A DNA stretch of 53,945 nucleotides, from NCBI GenBank assembly GCA_030065825.1, contig JASJCY010000017.1:1-53945 (forward strand). Reading direction: 5' to 3'. The notes under the pieces were generated by a model. The model was given only the letters and a program-made list of their open reading frames with translations. It was not told where the DNA came from and ran no database searches. Every line of letters starts with the position of its first letter. Position 1 is the stretch's first letter. Below, piece by piece: positions 14,773 through 24,722 of the stretch. Source of the DNA: Nostocaceae cyanobacterium. GTDB lineage: Bacteria; Cyanobacteriota; Cyanobacteriia; Cyanobacteriales; Nostocaceae. Both the position numbers and the translations under genes were made by a program.

Positions 14773-17664
14773 TTAAAGCCAGCTACCTACTAAAATGAAA
14801 CCAGCCCAGTAGTAAGGACTTTTGTACTTCTTGTTGTTTAAACAAGCTATTTGTGCATCACGTAAAGCTTCAGCTTTCGTTTTTCCATTCTTCAATGCTT
14901 CGTAAAAATGTTTCATGAAAAAAGGTGCAGAACTATCGCTAACATTCCAAAGACCAGCTACCGTACTTCTTGCTCCTGCTTGTACAGCTATTCCAGCAAT
15001 ACCTAAACCAGCTCTTTTATCTCCTTTTGCTGTTTGACAAGCACTGAGAACAAGTAATTCGATTGTATCGCTACGATTTTGACTTCTGCTTTTGAATAAA
15101 TTTTCAAAATCTTCAAGCTTAAGATTCTCATTATCATCATAGGTGAGAATAAAAGTTTCTTCCGGGTCTGAGCTAAAATTACCATGAGTTGCTAGATGAA
15201 TAATTGGGTAAGAAAAACTCTTTACTTGATTCTCAAAATTCTCCTTAGTAAATGATTTATTAAGAAGTTCTTTATCACCAACAGTCTTGCTTGCAACAAT
15301 TTCTAATTCACATGGAACATTTTTTAGCTTCTTAAAACCTGCTTTTTCTTCACTAACACCAGCTAGTAAAGCTCGCGATTTCTTCCAAGTTAAAGGCTTT
15401 GGTTCTTTTATCTGCGAACCTAATGCTACTGTTATATTATAATCTTGCATGAGATAACAATTGTTTTCATCAAGCAGAAGAGACATTGGAATATTTTGTA
15501 ATTGACTATCTAATACAAATACTAATGTTCCTTTATTTTCTGTATCTGTTTGAGGTAAATAATCTTTTATAGGACTAATAAGTGATTTATAAAGTTCTTT
15601 AGTATTCGTCAAAATATCATCAATATCTTTTTTTTGAATAACTGAGTTTCTAAATAATTTTTCTTGTATATTACTAACTTTTTTCGATATGCATTTTTCC
15701 CAATCTTTCACGATTGGTGGAGATATTTTTTGATTTTTAAATGATTTAGCAACTACTACTAATTTATTTTGTTTTTCTAAAACCATCATATAAATGATAG
15801 CTATTGGATTTTTATTTTTTTTTGCTGAATCTTCGATTTTTGTAGAGTCATTCAAGTCACAATTAAGATAATTTTCCAACTCACTTAATTGAAATCTTTC
15901 ATTGACATCAATAATTTTATTAAAGTTTTGATTTTCTTTCGGTTGCTCCAAATATAAATCTATTAGTTTTTCATAGAGGGGTTCTACTGTACTACGAAAA
16001 TACAATAAAGTTTCGGAACTATTAGATGCCAAGTCTTTTCTGATGATATCAATTGTTTTAACAGCCGCTTCGTAAGCTTTTATTGCTTCTTTTTTAGTTC
16101 CTTTAGCTTCATATATTTTTCCCAATTGTTCCTGTAGCTGATAAGCAATATCCCATGCTTGAATAGATTGAGCTATACGCAAAGCATTGTCTGTATACAT
16201 TTTAGCTTCATTAAGCATATTTGTATTTTCATAGAAGTAGCCAATGCTCCCTTTTGCATAAGATTCAGCCCTTTTACTTTTTAAATTTTCAGCTTTTTCG
16301 TTAGCTTTCATTAAAATATTCTTAATATATTCATTATCTGAATCTTTATCAAACTTTTCTCCTTGAAGTCTTATCAAGTTGCGAGACAAGTTAATCGTTG
16401 TGTAAATTTCTTCTATTGGGGTTAATCTTGAAAGCGAAGATTTTTCACTTTCTAATTCATTCACTAATTGTGGAATATCATCTTTTATTCGTTCTTTTAC
16501 TTTAATATATTCTTTGCGAACTTCTGGGTTAACTTTAGGCACTTTTTGCAACCATTCTTTGAATTCTAATAATAAATTAAAACGATTCAGTTTTGCTTGA
16601 GCAATAATTTTGCTAGGTAAAGGTTCAGTTTGAGCATCTTTAATTATTGTGTCATAGTATTTTAAAGAATCCTGTGCTTTATATAAAGCCTTGTCTCTAT
16701 AATTATTATTGTCAGACCTGTCATATAAATCTTGATTACTTCTATATAAAGCTCGCTCAGTATTACCTAAACTTAATCTCATTGCACTTGCAATTTCAAT
16801 TTCAATTTCAATCAAATTACGATTGTTGTAAGCAATACCCAAAATTCCTTTCAATAGTTTTTCAGAATCTTCTAATTCATTAACCAAACGGAGATTATCT
16901 CCCAGACTCCGTAAAGCAGAAATTAATTTTGTATTACCTGAGTTCTTAACCAAGAAAAGCGCTTTTTCTAACTGACTATCTGAAATTTGACATTTCTCAT
17001 TCTCAAAATCAAATACTCCCAACAAAGTTGTACAAGAGCGTTTGTAAAGTCCCAAAGCTTCCATTGCTTGAGCTTGATTAATTAAGCTACCCGTAACTCC
17101 TATTTCATCACCTAATTGCTGATAAATTTGTGTCGCTTTCTTCCATGTTTTTAAAGCTTTTTGTGATTCTCCAAAAGCTAATTGTAAACTAGCATGTGTA
17201 TTCAGAATTTGAGCATTAATTTGAAGCTTCTCTTTTGATTTATCAAGTTTCTTTTTTTCAGGAAATAAATCCAAACTTTTATCAATAGCTTCTTTTGCTT
17301 GATTCCAATTACTTTGTTTTTGATACCCTAACGAAATATAACTCCAAACCATTGCTTGGTGGAGGGTATCTTTTTTATTTTGATTATTTTGATAAATCTT
17401 GAGCGCTTGCTGCCAAGTTTCTATAGCTTTGTTATATTGTTTATTTTTATAATATTCTCTACCTCTATCAACTAACCCTGATCTAGATAATTTTTGTTGA
17501 TTTTGCTTGACGATGGGAACTTGCGCGTTTACACGAGATGTAATTAAACACCCGCTGAATATAAAAGCAGAAATTAACAGCAAAATTATCCATCGTCGAA
17601 GGGAATTCTTCAACTTTAAAAAGGATTGTACTGCACGGAGAAATATAGTCCTTGTTCTTGCCAT
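14773..17664 (-). CDS. CHAT-domain protein with TPR repeats
   Basis: 963 residues: an N-terminal export or anchor segment (about 26-45, ending in a possible lipobox FSGC), TPR-like repeats (about 65-560) and a C-terminal CHAT domain (about 690-963). The caspase-type dyad is present: H827 (LATHGNF) and C876 (LSACQT). It is therefore a probable cysteine protease of clan CD. The start overlaps the upstream TpsB gene by 49 bp, so they form an operon. In cyanobacteria CHAT-TPR proteins often sit beside two-partner secretion genes; the substrate is unknown. It is convergent with the kinase operon. Confidence 0.92.
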   Translation of the reverse strand: MARTRTIFLRAVQSFLKLKNSLRRWIILLLISAFIFSGCLITSRVNAQVPIVKQNQQKLSRSGLVDRGREYYKNKQYNKAIETWQQALKIYQNNQNKKDTLHQAMVWSYISLGYQKQSNWNQAKEAIDKSLDLFPEKKKLDKSKEKLQINAQILNTHASLQLAFGESQKALKTWKKATQIYQQLGDEIGVTGSLINQAQAMEALGLYKRSCTTLLGVFDFENEKCQISDSQLEKALFLVKNSGNTKLISALRSLGDNLRLVNELEDSEKLLKGILGIAYNNRNLIEIEIEIASAMRLSLGNTERALYRSNQDLYDRSDNNNYRDKALYKAQDSLKYYDTIIKDAQTEPLPSKIIAQAKLNRFNLLLEFKEWLQKVPKVNPEVRKEYIKVKERIKDDIPQLVNELESEKSSLSRLTPIEEIYTTINLSRNLIRLQGEKFDKDSDNEYIKNILMKANEKAENLKSKRAESYAKGSIGYFYENTNMLNEAKMYTDNALRIAQSIQAWDIAYQLQEQLGKIYEAKGTKKEAIKAYEAAVKTIDIIRKDLASNSSETLLYFRSTVEPLYEKLIDLYLEQPKENQNFNKIIDVNERFQLSELENYLNCDLNDSTKIEDSAKKNKNPIAIIYMMVLEKQNKLVVVAKSFKNQKISPPIVKDWEKCISKKVSNIQEKLFRNSVIQKKDIDDILTNTKELYKSLISPIKDYLPQTDTENKGTLVFVLDSQLQNIPMSLLLDENNCYLMQDYNITVALGSQIKEPKPLTWKKSRALLAGVSEEKAGFKKLKNVPCELEIVASKTVGDKELLNKSFTKENFENQVKSFSYPIIHLATHGNFSSDPEETFILTYDDNENLKLEDFENLFKSRSQNRSDTIELLVLSACQTAKGDKRAGLGIAGIAVQAGARSTVAGLWNVSDSSAPFFMKHFYEALKNGKTKAEALRDAQIACLNNKKYKSPYYWAGFILVGSWL

Positions 17665-19436
17665 GTTCTTCTCTCTTCAGGAATAGAAATTAAAGGAATA
17701 CCCCAATCAATACGAGTTGTAAAATTATTCGACCCTCGCCATTGCAAACCCAAACCAACGGATGCTAATGTATCTGATGCAAGGGCATCGCGATTCGGAG
17801 ATGCTCTGATTGAATTGTTCCAAACTGTTCCAATATCAATAAATGGAATCAGTTGTAATATATTTTTTCGGTTAGAAGTACGATAAATTGGTAGCTCAAC
17901 CTCAGCAGAAATAAAAGCTCCATTATCCCCAAGTAAAGCATCTTGACGATATCCTCTTATGCTTTCTTGACCTCCTAATGCAAACTGTTCCAAACCCAAG
18001 AGTGTTCTGTCCGCTAATTGGACATTCCCACTGACTGATAATGAAATGTCTGATGGAAGAAAACGACGTACCCACTGGGCTTGTCCTCTCCAAGCAAAGA
18101 AACGACTATCTGGAGCATTGGAGTTAATTGTGGAGTTGAGAACCCCACCAAGTCCTAAACTAAACTGGGAGCGCAAAGCAATTACTTGCTCATTGGTGCG
18201 CTGAGTCCATTCTTGAAAAAATCGCAGTGCAGAAACGCGGGTACGTCCTTCATCGTCAGCACCAGCAGATAAAGGAAAACGAATCGATAGCAAAGAAGTT
18301 TCACTTTCCAAACGCGAAGCTGTTAAACCTATAGCGAATTCATTTGCGGATTGTCGTCGTGTGGCGGTTTCATTTGTGGATTGTCGTCCTGTAACGGTTT
18401 GAATTATTGGCTGACGTAATGTGATTTCATAATAACGAGAGTTAGCTTCAATATCTAATTTTTTAAAAGGAGGTTCAATGACATTACTAGATGTTGTTCC
18501 ATAACTGAAGCGAAAATAACCATTTTTAGGATTCAATGGCAAAGTGTAACTCAAATCTAGACTGTTACTACCATCTGTATTGGCGTAACCCAAAACTACA
18601 TCGTCTCCGATACCCCCCAATAAATTGGCTTCTCGAACTTGCAATCTGCGACGAAAACTACCAACACTAGGGCTACGTCCATTATCAATGCTTGTTTGAA
18701 TGCTGAATGTATCGGCTTCCTTAATTTGCACTTGCAAAAAGCTTTTAGCAGGAGTAGAACCCGTTGACAATTCAGCAGAAATGTCTTTTATTAGAGGATT
18801 GAGTCTGAGTAACCTTAAAGCTTCCTGCAAACGTTCTATATTCAAAGGTTTGGATGTAGCTCTAGCCAAGCGACTGCGTATGTATTTACTTCCCAGCCTT
18901 CTATTTCCTTGGACTTCAATTTCACCTTCTAATTCACCTTCAATTACTTGAATTTTTACTACCCCTGCTTCAATATCTTGTTCGGGTATAAAAGCACCAG
19001 AAGTTTTATATCCGTTCTTAAAATAAAGCTTAGTAACCGCAGAACGAGCTTTGAGTAAATCTGTATAGGTGACATTTTTTCTGGTAAAATCCTTAGTCAC
19101 TTTTTCTAACTCTTCAGGACTAAAAACTGTACTTCCTATTACCTTAAAGCGTTCAACAACGATAGTATCCTCGGTCTTTTCGGGTTTAATTTCCGGAGAT
19201 TGAGGGCTTTTTGGGATGGAAGGATTTAAGGGTTCTTGCGGGGTTATAGGTTTCAGATTTGGCTCAAAATTCGGTGTTGGTTTCGGTCGAGGAGTGAAAA
19301 TATTTTGATTGGGAGTTTGATTGGAAGGTGATACCTTATCTAAAGTTTGAGCTTGGGTTAATCCCCCATTCATCCAACCAAGCAACATAATAAATTGGAG
19401 CAACCGAACCAATATCTCGCGAAAGGTATTATTCAT
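17616..19436 (-). CDS. ShlB/FhaC/HecB-family two-partner secretion transporter (TpsB)
   Basis: 606 residues. Signal peptide (about 1-29), a Pro-rich linker (about 35-90), POTRA domains (about 90-250, with VVERFKVIGSTVFSPEEL) and a C-terminal 16-strand Omp85-type beta-barrel. The conserved barrel motif around LGGQESIRGYRQDALLGDNG and the C-terminal aromatic (VQYNPF) are present, so it looks intact. It would export the neighbouring TpsA protein across the outer membrane. The gene lies 11 bp downstream of the truncated tpsA. Confidence 0.95.
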   Translation of the reverse strand: MNNTFREILVRLLQFIMLLGWMNGGLTQAQTLDKVSPSNQTPNQNIFTPRPKPTPNFEPNLKPITPQEPLNPSIPKSPQSPEIKPEKTEDTIVVERFKVIGSTVFSPEELEKVTKDFTRKNVTYTDLLKARSAVTKLYFKNGYKTSGAFIPEQDIEAGVVKIQVIEGELEGEIEVQGNRRLGSKYIRSRLARATSKPLNIERLQEALRLLRLNPLIKDISAELSTGSTPAKSFLQVQIKEADTFSIQTSIDNGRSPSVGSFRRRLQVREANLLGGIGDDVVLGYANTDGSNSLDLSYTLPLNPKNGYFRFSYGTTSSNVIEPPFKKLDIEANSRYYEITLRQPIIQTVTGRQSTNETATRRQSANEFAIGLTASRLESETSLLSIRFPLSAGADDEGRTRVSALRFFQEWTQRTNEQVIALRSQFSLGLGGVLNSTINSNAPDSRFFAWRGQAQWVRRFLPSDISLSVSGNVQLADRTLLGLEQFALGGQESIRGYRQDALLGDNGAFISAEVELPIYRTSNRKNILQLIPFIDIGTVWNNSIRASPNRDALASDTLASVGLGLQWRGSNNFTTRIDWGIPLISIPEERRTWQEQGLYFSVQYNPF

Positions 19437-19447
19437 GATATGGTCTA

Positions 19448-21090
19448 TTACTCATCGCAAGCTGATGGTGACTGCCAAGAACTATAAGAAGTAACGGTGG
19501 GTGATTTGACTACAAGTTTGACCTTGCCATCTGGAGTTTTTATCCAACCTTGAGCTTCCTTTATTACAATATCAGCAGAGCTATCGGGAGATTTAGAATC
19601 TGTTGAATCTACGCTATCTGTATTTTGTGCTGTAGGCGATCGCAAATCTTCCCAAAGGGTATAAATATTTTGTATGTCGCTGGGATTAGCTGGTATGCTA
19701 GCAGTGCCAGTAGTTGTAAACCGACTAATAGAGTTTAATCCACTCGGTTGACACCCCTGCGCCAAATTCAAATTAACTGGTGTATCTGGTAAATTGACAG
19801 TTCCACGGCTGGGGTCTATATCTGGTGCATTAATTTCCTCTACTCCATCTACACCAAAATCCGAACTAGCACTGATATCGCTTCTTGGAGTTAACTCTTT
19901 GCTTACTTGAAAGCCAAAAATCCCTTGGGTATCAATTTTTATATTTCCACCATTACCGCGAACTGCTCTAGCAATAATATCGTTATTTTCGTTGGGAACG
20001 GCAACAACAAAGCCAGAATCAATATTGACATTTCCCCCATTTCCCGTACCTTCAGCCCTAGCAGTAATACCACCATTACGGCGCATTAACAATAAGTCTT
20101 GCAACTGTAGCGTAATATTTCCACCTTCACCAGTAACTGTTTCAGCGTTTAATCGAGCGCCATCTTCAATAGTAAGAAAAGGAGTTTCTATGGTAATATT
20201 TCCAGCACTACCAGTTGTATCGTCCTTGGCTTTGACTACCACACCACTTGCCGCTCCTTCACTGATTCGGATAGCTAAAAGAATGCCAATAACTTCTTTA
20301 GTCTGGGTTGGAAAATTTTTTGTCAATTTTTGTTTCAAATCCTCGCTTCTTTGTTCAAAGCTACTATCAACCCCAGAAAGAATAACTTTTTCTGTAGCAT
20401 TAATATTGATTTCCCCAGCGTCACGGCTATTAAGCTTACTTGTACCACTAGTACTTGATATTACCTGTCCGCCATTATAAGCTTCAAAAATATCTGTAGT
20501 AATTTTTATATTGCCAGCATTACCAGTATCTTGATTACTGAAGGAAGAAGGTTGAGTACGCGAATCGATACGTCCACCATCTTTAACAACTAAGCGTTTC
20601 GTATCAATAATTAAATCATTACTGTTTCCTTTCCCAAAAGTTGCATTACGAACTCTACTACCCTTTCCATCACTAGAAATACCACTAACTTCCATAAACT
20701 CATCAGCAATTATTGTTAAAATTCCTGACCTACCTTCTCCGTCGGTAGTTGCTGTGATAGAAGCTCCATCTTTGACAGTAAAGCGTTTAGTTTCAATAGT
20801 TAAATCACCTGCATCTTTATCATTGATAGTAAAACTTGCAATAGAACTTGGTATCAATAAACCATCAGTCCCAGTCACTGTTTCAGAAGTACCACTTACT
20901 TCGACTGATTCTTTAGCAGATATAGTTACATTTCCAGATTTACCATCACCAAGCTTATCGCCAATCTCTGGGGCATTGTCAGAACCAAGCTGTCCTCCAT
21001 TTCTAATAATTAGGTGTCTTGTATTCACTTTAAGATTTCCAGCATCACCATCTTCTGTCTTACTATCATCTCCAGCAGAAACAGTAAATA
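19448..21090 (-). pseudogene. TpsA filamentous-haemagglutinin-like exoprotein, 5' end lost
   Basis: The remaining ~547 codons encode a repetitive right-handed beta-helix (repeated GNAGNITI/GDAGNLKV-type units) and the family's C-terminal segment ending SACDE. The signal peptide and TPS secretion domain are absent: authentic sequence stops at about 21090 (FTVSAGDDS) where a Tn3-type transposon begins. The in-frame ATG at 21106 lies in transposon DNA, so any product would lack the export signal. The TpsB downstream has thus lost its likely substrate here. Confidence 0.85.
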
Positions 21091-21123
21091 GGACGTTGTG
21101 TAGCAAACGGACAAGAAACGGCT

Positions 21124-21271
21124 CTCAGCGTATAATTATAATTATATAGCGACTATGAGGTGTGGAAAGTGTGCGTATAAGAGATGTTGTGCGTTGATAA
21201 AAGGGCGACTCAACGTATAATAAGAAGAAAAGTCCCCATTTATCCCTGAGAAATCTCAACGTATAATCAAG
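21124..21271. promoter_or_regulatory. Putative internal resolution site (TnpI binding sites) and tnpIA promoter
   Basis: A core with inverted motifs (GCGTATAATTAT at 21128-21139 facing ATTATATAGC at 21141-21150) is followed by accessory direct repeats: GTGCGTATAA (21171-21180), CAACGTATAATAAGA (21211-21225) and CAACGTATAATCAAG (21257-21271), the last abutting the tnpI start. This core-plus-accessory arrangement is that of the Tn4430 IRS. TnpI bound here would both resolve cointegrates and repress transcription. Confidence 0.6.
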
Positions 21272-22183
21272 ATGCTCACTTTAACTACTGCCCTTCGTGA
21301 AAAAGAGGTTGATTATCTTCTCGATTTTGCTTTGTTTTTAGAAGAAGCGGAACGAAGTTCTGTCACCATTAAAAATTATCTGTGTGACCTCAACTACTTT
21401 GTCAAATGGTTTGAACAGAAGACGAATCAAAAATTAAGTCCAGAACAAATTACACCTACAGATTTACGAGATTATAAGCACTATTTAAGTGAAGTATTAT
21501 TACTCAAACCGAAAACAATCAACCGCAAACTATCTTCCCTCAAAAGTTTCCTCAACTGGGCGCTCTGTGAAGAATTAATTCCCGAACATAGTATCCCTCG
21601 TGTACCTCAACCCATTCGAGAAGAAAAAGTCGGACCACAATGGTTAAATCGAAATGAACAACACGCCTTGTTGAGAATAGTTGAACAAGGTAAAAATCAA
21701 AGAAATATTACCATCATTCAACTGTTGTTAAATACAGGTTTACGAGTGTCAGAGTTATGTAGTTTGATGTGGAGTGATATTCAGATAACCAATCGCAAAG
21801 GATGTTTAATTGTCAGAAGTGGTAAAAGCGGAAAAAGACGAGAAATTCCTCTCAATAAAGAGGCACGTCAAGTCTTAATCAATTTAGGTTATCACCAAAA
21901 TAAAGGCAAAAAAGAAGCGATTTTTAGGGGACAAAGAGGACCAATTACTCCCAGAGGAGTCGAAAGTATGTTCCGTAAATATGTGGCTCACACTGAACTT
22001 GATGAAGTTACACCCCATAAGCTCCGACATACCTTTTGTAAGAATTTAATTGATGCTGGAGTTAGTTTGGAAAAAGTGGCTATCTTAGCTGGACATGAAA
22101 ACTTAGAAACTACCCGTTGTTACTGCTCTCCATCAGAACATGACTTAGAAGCAGCCGTAGAATTAATCGGAGTTGAAGGCTAA
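21272..22183 (+). CDS. tnpI: TnpI-like tyrosine recombinase (cointegrate resolvase)
   Basis: 303 residues, close to the length of Tn4430 TnpI. Core-binding domain about 15-105; catalytic residues R158 (TGLRVSEL), K185 (RSGKSGKRR), H249/R252 (HKLRHTF), H275 (GHENLETT) and Y284. The gene is adjacent to the resolution site and 6 bp upstream of the transposase gene, so the two form one operon. It would resolve cointegrates at the IRS. Only distantly similar to the recombinase at 161. Confidence 0.88.
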   Translation: MLTLTTALREKEVDYLLDFALFLEEAERSSVTIKNYLCDLNYFVKWFEQKTNQKLSPEQITPTDLRDYKHYLSEVLLLKPKTINRKLSSLKSFLNWALCEELIPEHSIPRVPQPIREEKVGPQWLNRNEQHALLRIVEQGKNQRNITIIQLLLNTGLRVSELCSLMWSDIQITNRKGCLIVRSGKSGKRREIPLNKEARQVLINLGYHQNKGKKEAIFRGQRGPITPRGVESMFRKYVAHTELDEVTPHKLRHTFCKNLIDAGVSLEKVAILAGHENLETTRCYCSPSEHDLEAAVELIGVEG

Positions 22184-22189
22184 CAATTA

Positions 22190-23836
22190 ATGCCAGGACA
22201 ATTCCTAACCAAAGCGGAAAGAGAACAACTATCAACCTTTCCTGTATCTCCCACTGAAGATGATATTATTACCTTTTTTACTCTTTCTGTAACCGAAAAA
22301 AAGTTAATCAATCAGTGTAGTACCGACTATAATCAATTAGGATTTGCCCTCCAATTAGGTACATTAATATATCTGGGTTTTGTGCCAGATGAACTAACCT
22401 TAGCCCCTAAGATTATTACTGAATATTTAGCAAATCAAATCAAAGTAAACCCCAATTGCTTGAGTCTTTATGGAAAGCGAGAAAAAACTCGTACCAATCA
22501 CCTGCTCAAAATTCAAGCTCATTTAGGTTGGAGAAAAGCAACTAATTTGGACTTTTTGCTATGGCAAAATTGGCTTTTAGATAGAGCGATGGAGCATGAC
22601 CGCCCCAGTCTTCTGTTTCAATTACTGTGTGATAAACTCAGGGTCGAAAAAATTGTGCGTCCTGGTGTCACTATTTTAGAACGTATGGTAATAACGGCTC
22701 GTTCCAGTGCTACCATTGAAACCTTTAATCGTTTGCAATTTCTGTTAACTCCTTCGACAAAAGTATTTCTGGATTCCCTATTAATTGCTGACAATAAAAC
22801 AGGTCGAACTCCTCTAACTTGGTTAGGTCGTGAGGAAACAAGTAATTCTCCCAATGCCATCTTAAATGCCCTTTCTAAGCTCACTTTTTTAGCTGAATAT
22901 CAGGTTCAACAATGGGATTTATCCTGTCTCAATCCTAATCGAATTAAGTTTTTAGCGCAATTAGGTAAAAAGTCGAGTAATCAAGCTCTCCAGAGAGCTA
23001 ATGATGACAAACGTTATCCAATTTTAGTGGCATTTGTTTATCAAATTTTTGAAGAAGTCACCGATGAAACAATGGACTTATATATTCACTGTTTAGGGGA
23101 TATTGATGCTCGTGCCAGAAAGGATTTAAAAGAATTTCATCTCAGAGAAGCGAAATCTACTAATGAGAAAGTAAGATTGCTCAAGGAACTAGGTCAAATC
23201 CTTCTCGATGAGGCTATTAAAAATGAAGAAGTTAGAGGGGAGATTTTCCAGAAAATTTCGCCTGAAGCTTTAAAAGCAGCTATTGAAGACTGTCAAAGAT
23301 TAATGCGTCCTTCGGACGATAATCACTTTGATTTTCTCGCCAATCGTTATGGTTATCTCAGGCGTTTTGCACCCGTTTTTTTTGGTGTTTTTAGCTTCAG
23401 TTCTAATTTGGCTGATGACCCTCTCCTTGCTGCACTCTCTTTGTTACGGGAGTTGGATGGTGAAAATAAGCGCAAAATTCCTTCGGGAGCTCCACAGGAT
23501 TTTATTACTCCGAAATGGAAGAATTATATCTTTGATGAGAAAGGACAGATTGTGCGACGTTATTATGAGATGTCTGTGTTGTGGGAATTACGTCGGGCTT
23601 TACGTTCTGGAGATGTTTGGTTAGAACATAGTCGTCGTTATGCTAATCCTGAAAGTTATCTGATTCCTACAGAGAAATGGTTGAGTTTACGTCCTGAAGT
23701 TTGTCAAATGTTGCAACTTCCTCTTGATGGTAAAAAACGCTTACAACAACAACAAGAAATCTTAGACTATCAATTAGAGAAACTGCATCAAACGATTCAG
23801 GACAATGAGCAAGTTCGCATGGATGCAAATGATTAA
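22190..23836 (+). pseudogene. tnpA: Tn3-family transposase TnpA, truncated
   Basis: 548 codons correspond to the N-terminal half of a ~1000-residue Tn3 transposase (DUF4158-type start FLTKAEREQLSTFP, IEDCQRLMRPSDD, FDFLANRYGYLRRFAPVFF). The frame continues normally to codon 547 and stops two bases into the 132-bp repeat (23831). The catalytic DDE half is missing, so the element cannot transpose on its own. Confidence 0.85.
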
Positions 23837-23962
23837 TTTTGTCTGCTTAATATTCTCTCAACAAAATACACCCCCACAATCCCTATTCGACGCAATTCTT
23901 TACCTAATTCCTGAAATCTATCTCAAGAGACAGCATTTTCTAAAATCTCTGCCTTTTTACCG
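23831..23962. repeat. 132-bp inverted repeat, copy 2
   Basis: Exact reverse complement of 1-132. It begins at the tnpA break and contains no gene. The sequence beyond it (23963-24041) shows nothing recognisable. Confidence 0.9.
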
Positions 23963-24041
23963 TATTTTTATCTCAATGCAAGTGTATTAAGTACCTCTAC
24001 AACAACAGCCTATAACCAAGCATTACCCACAAAAAATTCCA

Positions 24042-24075
24042 TGTTAACGTGTATACATATCGACATGCGTACATA
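24042..24075. promoter_or_regulatory. TATACA-type box cluster
   Basis: GTTAACGTGTATACATATCG followed by ACATGCGTACATAT resembles the boxes flanking parA. It may be another partition-protein site, or the relic of a par junction. A HIP1 octamer lies just downstream (about 24101). Confidence 0.3.
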
Positions 24076-24181
24076 TCTATAATTCTTAATTACAGACGGC
24101 GATCGCTCCTGCGGAGCATCACATTCCTAAAACCTGGTTTTTATTCTAAAGTGGTTATTTTCCTATTGACTCTCAAAAAAC

Positions 24182-24204
24182 AGTACGTACAATAATACGT
24201 ATAG
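24182..24204. promoter_or_regulatory. Inverted-repeat operator before the Phd-like antitoxin
   Basis: Two TACGTA dyads (GTACGTAC and ATACGTAT) lie 20-40 bp before the antitoxin start. The position suits autorepression by the toxin-antitoxin complex. Confidence 0.4.
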
Positions 24205-24224
24205 ATAAGAATGTGGCTCAAATT

Positions 24225-24722
24225 ATGGCAGCAGGAGCTATGGACAGTATTTACTCAGATGAATTAATTACGGCGACTGAGTTAAATCGTCAACCCGGAC
24301 GTATTTTGGATAAAGCGTTAGAACATCCAATTACAATTACTCGCAATGACCAGTCTTTTGCTTTACTGCGACGTGAAAATGTAGCGACCTTTGTAAAAGC
24401 TGCCCAACGTAGTAAAGAAATTATCGAACTTCTAAGCACAGGTTTCCGTTTATTGCTAAAGCAAAAAATTGGAACTGAGCATCCTTATAGTTGGCTAGGA
24501 GTATTTGATTCAGATGAACTAAATGAATTTATTAATGAGATAACACAGGCGTATCGTTTGGTTGATTTATACGAAAAAGCTTGGGATGAGTTAGACGCAA
24601 TTATCCATGAATGGCATGAGAGTGCTTTAGCAATATCTAATCCAGAACTTGAAGTTGCTTTTAGTCAAAATTCGGATGAAGAAATAGCATTGTCTCAACC
24701 TCCAAGTAAACAGGTTGTTTGA
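24225..24722 (+). CDS. Phd/YefM-like antitoxin with long C-terminal extension
   Basis: About 165 residues. The N-terminal part (DELITATELNRQPGRILDKA, then HPITITRNDQSFALLRRE) is the Phd/YefM DNA-binding fold. The C-terminal ~100 residues are helical and acidic and are much longer than a standard Phd toxin-neutralising tail. Starts are possible at GTG 24213, ATG 24225 and ATG 24240; AGGAG precedes the last by only 3 bases. The stop abuts the start of the next gene, typical of a toxin-antitoxin operon. Confidence 0.7.
   Translation: MAAGAMDSIYSDELITATELNRQPGRILDKALEHPITITRNDQSFALLRRENVATFVKAAQRSKEIIELLSTGFRLLLKQKIGTEHPYSWLGVFDSDELNEFINEITQAYRLVDLYEKAWDELDAIIHEWHESALAISNPELEVAFSQNSDEEIALSQPPSKQVV

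Larger units (their letters stand above)
21091..23830 (+). mobile_element. Tn3-family transposon of Tn4430 type, 3' end missing
   Basis: Starts inside tpsA. The candidate 38-bp terminal repeat is 21091-21128, beginning GGACGTTGTGTAGC; no matching right end occurs in the window. It contains a TnpI-type tyrosine recombinase, an internal resolution site and the first ~547 codons of a Tn3 transposase, then breaks at the 132-bp repeat. The recombinase-based resolution system rather than a serine resolvase is what defines Tn4430-like elements. Confidence 0.7.

Noticed and set aside
19992-20480. 162-residue plus-strand open frame
   Set aside because: Antisense shadow of the repetitive tpsA reading frame; Pro/Ser-rich composition follows from the beta-helix codons on the other strand.
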